The notes: a model not told the origin generated them from the sequence alone. A DNA stretch of 64,000 nucleotides from Crossaster papposus (GCA_037893245.1 JBAIAA010000321.1:1-64000), one strand, 5' to 3'; positions 35,061 to 45,692 are shown, counted from the stretch's first letter. Numbers and translations: made by a program.

Positions 35061-35530
35061 GCCCTGTCCGCACTGGACTTAATTTGGGCAAACTAACCGA
35101 GCCAATGGGTAACTTACCCATTTCAAGTCCAGTGCGAACAGCCTGGGTAACTTTCCTCACAGGTAACTTACCCACGCCGCGTGGGTAGTTTAACCGAGCC
35201 AAAGGTGCCCAGGAAGATTGACCAGGTCAGTTTAACCGAGCCAGAAAATCCAGTGCGGACGCGACGTCTCGGTTAAATCTTCCATCACCCGGTCGAATGA
35301 CTTGAACGAAGAAAATAATGTTGAGAGCTAGCGTCGGGAACAGACGATCCGGTCGTCAAGTCGCGGTCATAGGTCACGCAGGGCGCCCTCTTTATTGTTT
35401 TGGGGCCAGCTCGGTTAGTTTACCCATCGTCTCGGCAATTCTACCCGCGTCAATTAAATCCAAGTGCGGACGGTGGGAAAATTAACCCATCGGACTGTTA
35501 CCCGGCGTCATGGTCAAATTACCCAAAATG
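35061..35530. mobile_element. GGGTAA/TTTAACCGAG-word element
   Basis: Starts after TTAA (35057-35060) with GCCCTGTCCGCACTGGACTT. Repeats GGGTAACTTACCCA, TTTAACCGAGCC and CCAGTGCGGAC in both orientations. The right boundary is uncertain. The start resembles the GGCCCTGTCACAC end of family G. Confidence 0.6.
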
Positions 35531-35534
35531 TTTA

Positions 35535-36280
35535 GACATCTAAAAAAAGCTAGACTTGTATCGTTGTAGTCATTGTTCTGAAAATAGGCCGCGTCACAGA
35601 ACACGCGTATTGCGAACGTTCGCCCTCCCTGCGCACGCACGCCCACCATGAGCGTTTTGCGTACTTGCACATACCATACGCGGATCAATTTTCAGAACAG
35701 TTTTGAAAACGCATGTCATGTCTAGGTTTTATTTAGATGTCTTTGAATGTAGATGCCAGTGCGTTGGAAGTTTCCCGCGCTTTTGAATTGAGTAGCTGTG
35801 CCAATAGGTGCTATGCTTTGTGGCACTTTCAAACTATATTAAATTATTAGAGCGCTGGCTCGATGTACAAAGTGATGCCTGGTGGGCGCATCCATGTCTG
35901 TGCACAAACCTATGGAAACCTCAATATTGTGTACGGCTTTTGTACGACTATTTGCATATGTGCGTTTGTATTCTATACATTCCGTTACCAAAGCCGATAC
36001 GCCCAAAACCGAAACACACGATCATTAATGAGCTTTATTATTTTTATCTGCGTAAATAGCGCAAATGCGTGAACGTATCCACTGCAAATGATTTTGCCGT
36101 GACATTTTTTAACTGGCATGACGCGCTTAAGTTGTTTGCGTCTGTTCTACTTGCACGCGCGTTGCGTTTAGAGTACCCTTTCAAAATTGTATCCATCTTT
36201 TTGTATTATGTTCTACAACACGCACATGAATTCAAAATGTCTGCGCGCAGAATGGATTTAAAGTATCTTTGAGCGTAAGA
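35535..36280. other. Unassigned stretch, no gene recognised
   Basis: It contains ACGCATGTCATGTC and other short inverted pieces (GTGCAAGTACGCAAAACGC on the minus strand, 35653-35671, and ACTTGCACGCGCGTTGCG near 36.15 kb) that may be arms of another element. Confidence 0.35.
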
Positions 36281-36283
36281 ATC

Positions 36284-36503
36284 AGGGGCTAATTGTTGCT
36301 TAAGCACAAAACATGCTTGCTTACTCAAACCAGCTTACCAGCCACAACTTCATGTGATGTATATTGTTTGTGATTGGTACTTAGCTGTTGTTAGCAATAT
36401 CATAACAATTGCATGGAATGTTGGCTCCTTACCTGAATTATTAAGCAAGGGTTGTTGTGCTTAAGCACAATTTTGTGCTTAAGCAGCTCTATGAAATTGG
36501 CCC
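36284..36503. mobile_element. TGCTTAAGCA-word element
   Basis: Left GGGGCTAATTGTTGCTTAAG; right, inverted, GGGCCAATTTCATAGAGCTG followed by CTTAAGCACAAAA. Several TGCTTAAGCA palindromes lie inside. Confidence 0.6.
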
Positions 36504-36837
36504 GAGGAGTTAGCACTCTAGTAATTTAATGTAGTTTCATGGTTAAGCATGACTACAAGCAAAACATTGGCAACTATATATGACTGTGCAAAGTGACGAT
36601 GGACACATTGGTTTGCTGCGCGCCATTGTTTTATAAAAGCTGTCAAATATTTTGACATTAAAGAGCTATGCAGTGTCATTATTGTTGATGCAGTCCTTTA
36701 AATGCACCTTTGTGTCCATGCAATGTAATCTCATTTTCAATTATCGTGATGCAATTTACATGTAGTCGGGCAGATTGGTAAACCCAGAACATACAAATCA
36801 GGAATAAGTCGGAAAATGACTTTTTGAGATATTAAAT

Positions 36838-36864
36838 AATTAATTAATTAATTAATTAATTAAT
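36838..36864. repeat. (TTAA)n microsatellite
   Basis: Seven units of AATT/TTAA. It offers many potential TTAA target sites, yet no TTAA element is inserted. Confidence 0.9.
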
Positions 36865-36969
36865 TTGAATTTTGTTTACGTATGGTGTGCCCAAACAAAC
36901 TGGTTTATACTGGGGCCCTGCATACATCATTAAACACAATTGTATAAAGTAATACATCAAAGATCATCA

Positions 36970-37320
36970 ATAGAACCATGATAAAATCTTAGAGATAATT
37001 GGCAGTCTAGAAATAGGCCGATAGTTACATGTACTGCATTTATCTCCTCCCTTGTGAATTGGTGTTACTAAAGCTTGTTTCCAATCTTCAGGATATCGCT
37101 CACATCTTATATAATGAGTTAAATATGAGTTAAATATTTAATGATATAAGGTGAATCAATTTTGATAATTGTAATACTAATGCCATCCAGACCTGTTGCT
37201 TAATTTCCCAACCGAAATGGATGATATTTGCTTTTGAACAAACTCTTCTGTAATATTAGGTACTACGCAATCTTCATCAAGAGAATCAAAGATAAAGGCG
37301 TCAGTATTGTCATATTATTT
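36970..37320 (-). pseudogene. Non-LTR retrotransposon reverse transcriptase fragment
   Basis: Read on the minus strand, codons give PEDWKQALVTPIHKGGD, then NYRPISRLPIISKIL, the classical region of LINE reverse transcriptases where a WK-A-V-PI-K-GD block precedes NYRPIS. Upstream on that strand, DGISITIIKI and LTHI are also typical, but the reading frame is broken by at least one frameshift and stops. It is a 5'- and 3'-truncated dead copy of about 350 bp and is not part of a host gene. Confidence 0.85.
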
Positions 37321-37377
37321 CAAGTTCACGCAAAGGATAATGTCCAGCAGTACGCTTGCCGATTGTTAATAATACAA

Positions 37378-37850
37378 ATAATAATAATAATTACTTATAA
37401 AGCGCATTCCATCTTAATTAGAAGACCTCAAAGCGCTATACATAAAAAACAAAAACTAAACAACTTTATTTCAAATAAACTAAAAACATTGATTAGCATG
37501 ATAAAATATTCTTGTGCTAAAAATTTGGTAGACAATTTTAGCACATTGTTGAAAAGTGTTCATTTAATGTATCAGCAATGTCGGTGGGATCGTCAATATT
37601 TTCCCTATTTGAGAAAGTAATAGTTTGGTACAGTTGTCTATTTCTCAGGGAAGCTTCATAATGATACCCAATACAAGCATATCATAGCCAATAACTCCTT
37701 AGCTACAGGTTTATGGTGGATATCATTAGGAAGCTTATGAAATTTCCAATCTTACTATTTGCATATCTAAAAAAGTCATTTTTGACTTATTCCCGATGTT
37801 CGTGTGCTGGATCACAAATAGTAAAAACATGGAATTTGGCACAAAATCAT
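37378..37850. other. Unassigned stretch, no gene recognised
   Basis: An (AAT)n run at about 37378 begins it, followed by AT-rich sequence with no recognised repeat. Confidence 0.35.
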
Positions 37851-38050
37851 AGTTTGTCATGATTGTGAAAGGAATTTGGTTAAAGGGCCATCGGAAATTC
37901 GTCCCTTGAAAAAAATATAGGTAGAATAACAAGACGTTTTCAAAATGTTCAAAATGGCTGCCAATGCATGTTATTCTACCTATATTTCGTCAAACTTAGG
38001 TCAAATCTGCAATAGCCCTATATAGCCAAATATCTTTCCTGAAATGACAT
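37850..38050. repeat. Family D repeat
   Basis: GGGCCATCGGAAATTCGTCC, GTAGAATAACAAG, AAAATGGCTGCCAATG and, inverted, ATAGCCCTATATAGCC. Confidence 0.65.
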
Positions 38051-39412
38051 CACAACAACAGCGCCCTCGTGTGTCCGGTAAAAGCATAGACAATTTAAAA
38101 TGTTTAAAGCAGTGTACTTAGTTTCACTTAAATTAACCCAACAAGAATATAAAAGCTTTTGTAGCAAGTTGCACAAAATATGTTGCTAAGAAAAGTTAAT
38201 CGTATGGACCACTTAAGTCTTAGGATTACCAGGTGAATCAAAACATTTTTGTTTGATGAACTACATCCAAACTGTTTAAAAAAATTACCATAATATCAAT
38301 GTATATTGCTGGGTATCATTTCCGACCTGTCTCGTTGCATTACGTGAAGGGCTTCTGCCCTTTTGCGATCATATCCCGTAATGATATTACCGCGGAATCA
38401 AAGCTTCAGTGAGATGCAAATTCTGTCCGTTGTGGGACAACAATCGAATCATAATCTTGTTACTGTACAGACTGTGTGCGATATCCCCCCCATCCCTCGG
38501 GGGATCCGTGGTTGAACCAATTCTCAGTAAAAGGTATATAGCAACTATACGGAGTGCGTTCTCAGCTTTACACATAAACAAACAACTCATCCGCGTAAGA
38601 GCTGTTTCCGACTGTTTTGAATATCGAGTTCTCCAGTGTTCATGTTCTGTCGTTGCTTTAATATGATACACATATATAATATTTGGTTTAGGGGATTCAT
38701 AATTCATAGTACATATTGTGACGCTGACCTGTTTAAATAATAGTTGTGTGTTCATAAATGCTGGAAAAACCAAGAAGAAAAAGATATGTTATTGTATAGT
38801 CTGGGTTCTTGACTTCTTTCAGACGAAACAGAGAAACCTATATATATATAGACGTCAGAGAGTTATCGGTTTGGTAACCAGACTACTTGGCTTACACTCA
38901 TTCACTGATGTGTAACCGTATTGCAAATAAAATGTGGACTAACGAAATTTAATAAACAGGGGGCACTGACGGCTGCACGGTTGCATGACAATCGTTAGAA
39001 ATTGAAACTAAATTCCACTTTTGTTGACGATCACAGCACACCAGGTTCGTCCTTTCACAGGATGCTTGAGACTGTTATTCACTTTACAGTCAAGTAAGAA
39101 ATAATTCAGTAGTTCTGTTTTCTTGTTGCAAATGGTGTATAAGCTGCGTGCGTGGGAATGTGTAAACACCGACATTGGTGGACGTCGGACAACATAATTT
39201 TGGGGAAAACAATGGGTCCACGAATGACAGAAGGTCCACGATTCCAAATCGTGTACAAATTATACAGAGGTCTTCCGAAAAAGTTTGTAGTACAAAAGAA
39301 AGAGGTATAACGGGAGGACAATCGGGGGTCTATCAAGGAAGGTGTTTACACACACCCATGTATGTGGCAGGGGATACCAGTACTGACTATTTTGATAATT
39401 TGTCATTCGCTG
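38051..39412. other. Unassigned stretch with a weak inverted repeat
   Basis: GTGTAAACACC near 39160 and GGTGTTTACACAC near 39339 form a loose inverted pair with a GTGCGTGGGAATG / CCCATGTATGTGG context. No gene recognised. Confidence 0.4.
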
Positions 39413-39605
39413 TTGCAAAATAGAGCACTTTCAGGGCCCAATTTCATCCGAAGTTCACATCCTTAAACACAAGCTGACAGTCCTGTGTATGACTTCCAAT
39501 TTATTTTTATTAATTTGTTTACAAACCCTCGAGTTCATAGCAAACTCAATGTTTCAATATAAAGCAAAGCAATTAATTTGGCCCCGTAAGCAATTTTAGA
39601 CTGAT
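39413..39605. repeat. Direct repeat with 26063-26280
   Basis: GCAAAATAGAGCACTTTCAG, TCATCCGAA, GTTTACAAACCCTCGAG and AAGCAATTTTAGA match the earlier copy in order. Confidence 0.6.
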
Positions 39606-39656
39606 TTACAGGTCTGTACTCATAGCAACGTGCTCTTTAGATAAAGGTTAATCTCT

Positions 39657-39945
39657 TCAAATTGTGTTTTTATTATAATTCTGCTTGTTTAAATAATTGG
39701 GCAATGTACGCTACAACAAAATATGCTGCTTTAATGTCACCGTGTTTTTTTTCTTCCATTTTACTCCGCAGCTCTGCCCTTACATAAGGGTTTATAATCT
39801 TCTCTTCAAATTGTTAACTCCGAAATTCTTATTTTCTTTTAATAATTCGGCAATGTACGCTACAATTCATATGCTGCTTTAATGTCATCGTGCTTTTTTT
39901 TCTTTTCATTTTGCTCCGCAGCTCTGCCTTTACATAAAAAACATT
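39657..39945. repeat. Tandem duplication (about 149-bp unit) before exon C
   Basis: GCAATGTACGCTACAA, ATATGCTGCTTTAATGTCA, TCCGCAGCTCTGCC and TTACATAA appear twice, 149 bp apart. Each unit contains a T-rich tract followed by CTCCGCAG, which mimics a splice acceptor. Confidence 0.9.
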
Positions 39946-40068
39946 AAAAAGTGAGCACAAGCCTTTGATAGGATCAAGCAAATCTTCTTGGCAGCTCACG
40001 TATGACTGGTTTCTCCGTCTTATTTTTCATTCTCTATATGTCTTGGGTTTTTCTTTCTTGATCTGCAG

Positions 40069-40184
40069 TGCAGCAGAGCTGCGTCATGTAATGCTGAGTT
40101 TGGATGACACGGTTGATAAGCACGAGGTTGAAGACTTGATACGGGATGCGGACGCGGATGGGGACGGTCATGTGAATTACGAGG
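40069..40184 (+). CDS. Calmodulin-like protein, exon C (EF-hand 3 exit helix and EF-hand 4)
   Basis: In phase with exon B (AG|T giving Ser101) after an intron of about 12.4 kb. It encodes SAAELRHVM, then the divergent stretch [16 protein letters not shown], and EF-hand 4 loop [11 protein letters not shown], whose final ligand Glu140 is split across the next intron. The acceptor is GATCTGCAG at 40060-40068; the donor is GAGG|GTATGT at 40185. At 116 bp it is exactly 20 bp shorter than the 136-bp vertebrate exon, balancing exon B. Residue 115, the trimethylated lysine of most calmodulins, is Thr here, and Met124 is Leu. These differences, together with the extra C-terminal residue, argue for a calmodulin-like paralogue rather than the invariant calmodulin. 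Confidence 0.94.
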
Positions 40185-40911
40185 GTATGTTTTTACTGGG
40201 TTAGGCTTATCACCCCATGCAATAAATTAAGAGATATAAAAAGATAACTCAATAATACATAAGCGTAATATTTTGTGTTGGTTTCATCGAAGATAGACGG
40301 ACGGGTAACAGTATATACAATTACCGTGCTAATTTTAGGATGATTTTTATACTTTCTGTCATTTCAATTAGTATCGATTTGAGGAGCTAACCATACATTC
40401 CTATGTAAATATGTCCTGTATTAGGCTCATAAATTATAGGTTTCATTGCAAAACAATATGGATAAAAGGCATACATATTTCGGGGTATATCTTAGTATAA
40501 TACATGACGATAATACATGTGCCATTGAATGTCATCGATAAAAATGCAACGGTCCTACAAAACCCAATTTTATTTGAGGCGGGAGTGGCTGGGAGAAACC
40601 AATGACAATGTTTTGTGATAAATTTGTATGACATTCAAGAGTCTGTTATACTCTCTCCTGTGTAATTGCTTGGACAAAAGCAATAATCACTTGCCTTCAG
40701 TACCCCCTTTTTTGGTATATCACACGGGCCCCTAAACGGTGAATCATAGTTACTTCGCTGTCTATGAGTTTCATGTGAGTTTGGCAGTGTGCTTTTTGGT
40801 TCCAGTTTTCCTTTGAAAATTACAATGTGCATTGATTTTCTCAAGCTTTGACAGGTTAATTCAATCATCACCCTCCTCCCCTACTTACTGACACGGCAGT
40901 GTCACATGGTT

Positions 40912-40937
40912 CCCCCCCCCCCCCCCCCCCCCCCCCC
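40912..40937. repeat. Poly(C) tract, 26 bases
   Basis: Uninterrupted C26 inside intron C-D. Confidence 0.95.
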
Positions 40938-41049
40938 TACACAGCCTCACTGGTCATCCCCCATATCCTCACTCGCCGACACAGATGTAGGCCGCTGCTG
41001 ACTCCTAGCAGTACGGCAGATAGGTGATGGTATTGTGCCTTTGATGATA

Positions 41050-41260
41050 CAAGCATGACATTTAGCACACAATCATATGCCATAGCCCATGAGAAAGATA
41101 TGTGGCTATAGGGCCATCGCAGATTTGTCCTTTATAGAAATATAGGTAGAACAGGCCTAACAGGCAATGGCAGACAAATTTAGAAATTGTTTGTTTCTTG
41201 ACTACCAATGTTTCTTCAAACGGTAAATCTGCGATAGCCCTATAGCCAAATCTCGTTTTC
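41050..41260. repeat. Family D repeat in intron C-D
   Basis: GGGCCATCGCAGATTTGTCC, ATATAGGTAGAACAGG and, inverted, GGTAAATCTGCGATAGCCC. Confidence 0.65.
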
Positions 41261-41463
41261 AATACACACTCTGAGTGTGTGTCTGCGTGCCAAACATTAT
41301 GCTTGTATTATAAGGCACAATTCCTCCCAGTATTCCCCGTGTCTGCCCCACTATGACTTTCTGGAACACCTTTGCACGTGTGTTTTTCCCCTTTGTACTA
41401 ATTTAATATCTATCAACTTAAAGCTAAATATCTGGGGTTTTCCCCTGTGTCATTGCCTCACAG

Positions 41464-41495
41464 AATTCGTGGCCATGATGAGCTTGGACAAATAA
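41464..41495 (+). CDS. Calmodulin-like protein, terminal exon D
   Basis: The last coding exon joins exon C as GAG G|AA TTC and encodes EFVAMMSLDK followed by TAA. Canonical calmodulin ends EFVQMMTAK, so this protein is one residue longer (149 by calmodulin numbering). The acceptor is TGCCTCACAG. The stop codon lies within an AATAAA hexamer (41491-41496), which could be a poly(A) signal giving a very short 3' UTR, or could be chance. No better AATAAA was noted close downstream. A GGTTTTCCCGG-type transposon begins about 340 bp further on. Confidence 0.93.
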
Positions 41496-41832
41496 AGGAA
41501 ATGTTGGATGAAGAGACATCGAACCACTTGTGCCTCCGATACCTTTTCAGTTCTTCTTATGTACAAGACGGCCACCCAATATCACGAAGTGGAGTTTTAT
41601 ATTCAACGACGGCATGTGTTGTTTTTCGGTGAACAAAATTGGTTGAACTGATTTTGCAAACTACATGTGTGCGTTGTGTGTTAGTTTTGTTATTTCTTCT
41701 TTTAATGAAAACGCCACCACTTGACCGCATGCACTCGCACCGCCCTCTCCGACGGCCTCTGCCGACAAAACAAATGAACCTCATCAATGAAGTTATGAGA
41801 TTAAAGTCTCCCTCGTTATATTTTCCCATTAT

Positions 41833-42405
41833 ACAGGTTTTCCCGGTCATTTTGACATTGATGTCACACAAAATCCCTAAAACGATATTAATCGCTGAGC
41901 TCATGCAGTTCTCAATTTCTATTTCAAAGGGTTACAAATAGAGTTAATTTAAGATGAAGTATAATTCAAACTAGTGGTATTCCGATTCGTGCTAAATTCG
42001 TGAAATTCGTCTCGTCCGGCGATCGGCGTTGAATCGAAAAAAAGCAAACTCGTTTCTTGTGATTCGTTTTATCGTTTTGGTCATTAGAATTCATTTCCTA
42101 ACCTCGACGTTTCTGAGTAATCGGTACGAAATTGAACGAAAACAGCGTGAAAATGAATGATACAAAAACAAATTTGCTTTTTCAATTCAACTCCGATTGC
42201 TACACGAGACGAATTGCACAAACTTAGAAAAAATTGCTATAATAAATAATTACATTATATGGAACCTTAAATGAAATTTAGTGTATTTTTTAGGTTTGTT
42301 TTATTCAAATTGAGAATTGAGCTTGGCGATGTTCGTCGACGAAATTCAAGTATCGGTATCGGTAATGTGTGTGATATAAGTGTTACAATGAGCGAAAAAC
42401 CTATA
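41833..42405. mobile_element. Family M element (M3), 573 bp
   Basis: Left ATACAGGTTTTCCCGGTCAT with TGATGTCACACA; right, inverted, TATAGGTTTTTCGCTCATTG with TATATCACACA. The core (41952-42235) matches 10678-10990. Confidence 0.75.
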
Positions 42406-42714
42406 TTTTTATATCGACTATATTTTAAATTCTTAAGCTGTAAACCTTCATAAATATATCAATTTGGATGGAGAAGCCGTTTACGTGTATATCAGTGGCG
42501 GTGTTGCAACGAAACAAGCAATGCACTCAAACTTGGTAATTATGCTCACAAGATACGTCTATGGCGAGCCTATGTAACCAAACTTACGCGACGATATTCA
42601 AAAGTTATTTAGGGATATCTCAAAATGAATTAGAGATATCTCCAAATATCTCAAACAAATTATACATGTTTCTTAGTATTTATTTATATCTCTAAATAAT
42701 TTGAATTATTTAGA

Positions 42715-42970
42715 AAGATAGCGCGACTCATGATCAGAGGTCCAGAGGTTCGAATCCAGCTGCTGGCCATATGTTGTGTCCTTGGGCAAGCCATTAACCC
42801 CCACTTGCCTCTCTCCACCCAGGAGTATAAATGGGTACTGGCATTAGCTGGGGAGTAACCTGCAATGAACTAGCATCCATGGGAAATATTCTCAGTCGTT
42901 TCATGCTAGAGCAACCGGAGTTAAACACCGGCCTAAGTTGGCTCGCGACGGTGACAGGCTTTACTTATTT
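42715..42970 (+). repeat. tRNA-derived SINE
   Basis: Carries a B-box match GGTTCGAATCC, then GTGTCCTTGGGCAAGCCATT and GAGTATAAATGGGTACTGG. The last two blocks recur on the minus strand near 63.6 kb. A GAGATATC-word stretch (42590-42715) lies just before it. Confidence 0.72.
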
Positions 42971-43299
42971 TTGTTAAATAACTCTAAAATACCGTTGCGT
43001 TAAGGCCGGTTCATACTTCACGCGAAAGCAAATGCGAATTTCATGACGTCAAGAATTGAAGTTTCTTCCTACGTTCCTACGTCAGAAAATTAATTTCGTT
43101 TCTATATCTCCCGCATGTAATACTAATAGAGTTCATAAACCGAAAGAAAAGGAAAAAGACAACAATGATTATTTGGTGAACTATTGGGATGGTAGAGCAC
43201 TGGAACTCGCTCATGGAGAAACGTCAAAGAACGGGGATATTAATGATGGGTGGAAAACTTAGATTGGCCGTCAAATTCGGCTATTTTCGACTCGACTTG

Positions 43300-43665
43300 T
43301 TCGATTGCCAAATAATTTTGGAACACAATTCAGTATGTCATTCGGTACTCAATCGACCGATAATGCCAAGCTACAAATCAGCTTGACGTCTTACAAATTG
43401 CGTCTCAACGGAAAACAATGTTTCCTCTTGGGGCCAAGTTCAGTAGTTGCATACAATAATCAAGTGATACTCGACTAAACAGACTTGTTCGACTCCCAAA
43501 TAATTTAAAAACACAATTCAATATGTCATTCGGTACTCAATCGACCGATAATGCAAAGCTACAAATCAGCTTGACGTCTTACAAATTGCGTCTTAACGGA
43601 AAACAAAAGTTTTCTCTTGGGGGCCAAGTTCAGTATTTGCATGCACTAATCAAGTGATACTCGAT
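43300..43665. repeat. Tandem duplication, 188-bp unit
   Basis: ATGTCATTCGGTACTCAATC begins at 43335 and 43523; ATCAGCTTGACGTCTTACAA, GGGCCAAGTTCAGTA and AATCAAGTGATACTCGA follow in both units. Confidence 0.9.
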
Positions 43666-43800
43666 TTGCAAAAATCGTCGACCATCATGAATTTAACAGG
43701 GGTAGGCCCTAAGTTATATCGCGATGGTACAGTAAATAGAAAGTACATGTATCGGCAAACAACTTATTATAAACGTGTGCATCGGCAAGACGTACGAATC

Positions 43801-43999
43801 CTATGGCATATACCCAGCACGATATGTGGCAGAGGGGTACCCCCCTCTTCCCTATACTTTATACGCACTCAACACTATTGTAACCTAACCCACCCCCCCT
43901 TGAAACCTAAAAGGAATTCCTGAGATTCCGGGAACACAATAGTCAACACAAAAGAGGGGGGGTTTTCTCTGCCACATATCGTGCTTCATATGCTATGGC
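43801..43999. mobile_element. Family N inverted-repeat element (199 bp)
   Basis: CTATGGCATATACCCAGCAC and GATATGTGGCAGAGG are mirrored by CTCTGCCACATATCGTGC and TTCATATGCTATGGC. CACTATTGTAACCTAACCC lies inside. The cleanest copy of the family. Confidence 0.82.
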
Positions 44000-44398
44000 A
44001 AGCGAGGTTCGAACGCTCAGACCGAGAAGAAAGGCATTGAATGCAATGCCCGCTTTTATAAGCTAAAAGCATTGGGGCGTAACGAAAACTTTATAAAACG
44101 TCTCTGTTGAGCCCACCTGTCGTTCGATAACGAAAAGAAATGGCATTTTCATTGAGGCGTTCTCTGTTACCTTATTATACGAATTCGCTTGCAGCGACAT
44201 TCGCCTGAACTATGAACCGGCCTTAAATCATCTCGTCACAGACGAATCTTGTGTGCATGCGTCATACCGAGTTTCGGCGCTTACAACGGGTCTGGAGGGT
44301 GCGAGGGTTGTTTTTAAAAAAACCACCCTTCCCCGTTTTAGCCATGAACTAAACAAAATATAATAGAGCCAAAATAATAGATTGAATGCTATAGACCA

Positions 44399-45692
44399 TG
44401 TGCCCTCTGTTTACATCTATATTTCAATGTGCCCGTCAATATGGGCACACATCGTGTTTTAAATAAATTTGGTTATGGCCCTGTCACACCAGAACATTTT
44501 AGGCCAACGCGTGAGTAACGTGTTGTAATTTTGGCAACACGCTGGCAAACGCTGACCAACGCTAGGCCAGCGTTAGCAACACGCTGAGCGCGTTACTCAC
44601 GCGCTGGGACATGCTGTCACACGCTGAGGAAAACATATTTTTTTCAACATACATACAATTTCCAGCGTTTGCCAGCGTGTGACTGCACACGCTGGCGGAG
44701 CGTTGGAGGTTTGTTACTCACGCGTCGAACACGCTAGACGATCGTTATCAACCCGCTACTCACACGCTGGCGTACGCTGGCGTACTCTGGCGACACGCTG
44801 GTTATGGCCCTGTCACCCCAGAACGTTTTAGGCCAATGCATGAGTAGCGCGTTAAAAATAGTTGATACGCTGGCAATCGCTGAACTTTCACAGAAAAAGT
44901 CAAGTGGAACCGTGATTTCAGCGTGTCCATACAGGTTGATAACGGGTTCATAGCGTATGCCAGCGCGTGAGTATCGTGTGAGGAACGCGCTCAGCGTGTG
45001 AGGAACGTATCACTGATTTATAGTAAAAATACGACAGCGGGTCGCCAGCGTGTGAGTAGTGGGTTGGTAACGATCGTCTAGCGCGTTCGACACGTGAGTA
45101 ACAACCATCCTGCGCGCCGCCAGCGTGTGCAGTCACACGCTGGCAAACGCTGAAAATTTTAGGTATGTTGAAAAATGTATTTTTGCCTCAGCGTCTGACA
45201 GCTTGTTCCAGCGTGTGGGTAACGCGCTTAGCGTGTTACCGAAATTCCAACACGTTGGCCTAAAACGTTCTGGTGTGACAGGGCCATTAGTGTAGTAGCG
45301 CGTCGGCTTTTTATACAACTAATCATGTGGTCGTTGCAGTACGCTGGCGCGCGTTGGAACGTGCTACTCACGCGTTACTCACGCGCTGGCGAACGCTTAT
45401 GAACCCGTTAACAACGCGTTATGGACACGCTGAAATCACGGTTCCACTTGACTTTTTCTGTGAAAGTTCAGCGTTTGCCAGCGTATCAACTATTTGTAAC
45501 GCGCTACTCACGCGTTGGCCTAAAACGTTCTGGTGTGACAGGGCTAAGAGGCGACATCAGAGGTCACATAATTCAAGGGTGATCTGACCTGTGGCGTCAC
45601 TCCTCAACCACATTTTATGCAAAACACGATGTGTGCGCATATTGATGGGCACATTTGAATACAGATGTGAACACGTGACGTCAGAGAGCACA
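44399..45692. mobile_element. Inverted-repeat element hosting the second ACGCTGG-word element
   Basis: Left TGTGCCCTCTGTTTACATCT with TGGGCACACATCGTGTTTT; right, inverted, AAAACACGATGTGTGCGCAT with ATGTGAACACGTGACG. The insert at 44476-45544 interrupts it. Confidence 0.72.
44476..45544. mobile_element. ACGCTGG-word composite element (family G), second copy
   Basis: Ends TGGCCCTGTCACACCAGAAC and, inverted, GTTCTGGTGTGACAGGGC, with further internal copies of the terminal sequence at about 44811 and 45260. Dense ACGCTGG, GCGTGAGTA and CACGCTGGCG words in both orientations. The region 45300-45545 is the inverted equivalent of about 2350-2640 in the first copy. Confidence 0.85.

Larger units (their letters stand above)
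27656..40068 (+). other. Intron B-C of the calmodulin-like gene (12.4 kb)
   Basis: The intron is bounded by GTGGGA and GATCTGCAG. It holds two GC-rich or ACACC-word transposons, two long hairpins, a LINE reverse transcriptase fragment and a 150-bp tandem duplication ending about 125 bp before exon C. No additional coding exon was recognised. Confidence 0.85.
40185..41463 (+). other. Intron C-D of the calmodulin-like gene (1.3 kb)
   Basis: Short compared with the two introns before it. It contains a C26 tract (40912-40937) and a copy of the repeat with the GGGCCATCGCAGATTTGTCC motif (about 41050-41260). Confidence 0.85.
43004..44222. mobile_element. TTAA-flanked element with GGCCGGTTCATA ends (1.2 kb)
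   Basis: TTAA at 43000-43003 and 44223-44226. Ends GGCCGGTTCATACTTCACGC and, inverted, TGAACTATGAACCGGCC; GCGAATT words follow in both arms. The interior holds a 188-bp tandem duplication and a family N element. Confidence 0.85.

Noticed and set aside
36838-36864. (TTAA)n as a transposon target array
   Set aside because: It is a plain microsatellite; no inverted-repeat element lies next to it.
39657-39945. Additional exons after the CTCCGCAG acceptor-like sites
   Set aside because: The following frames give no EF-hand sequence and the sites are parts of a tandem duplication; the true acceptor at 40068 joins in phase.
42725-42775. Possible functional tRNA gene around GGTTCGAATCC
   Set aside because: Only the B box is convincing; no acceptor stem or anticodon arm could be paired, and the following body recurs as a SINE.
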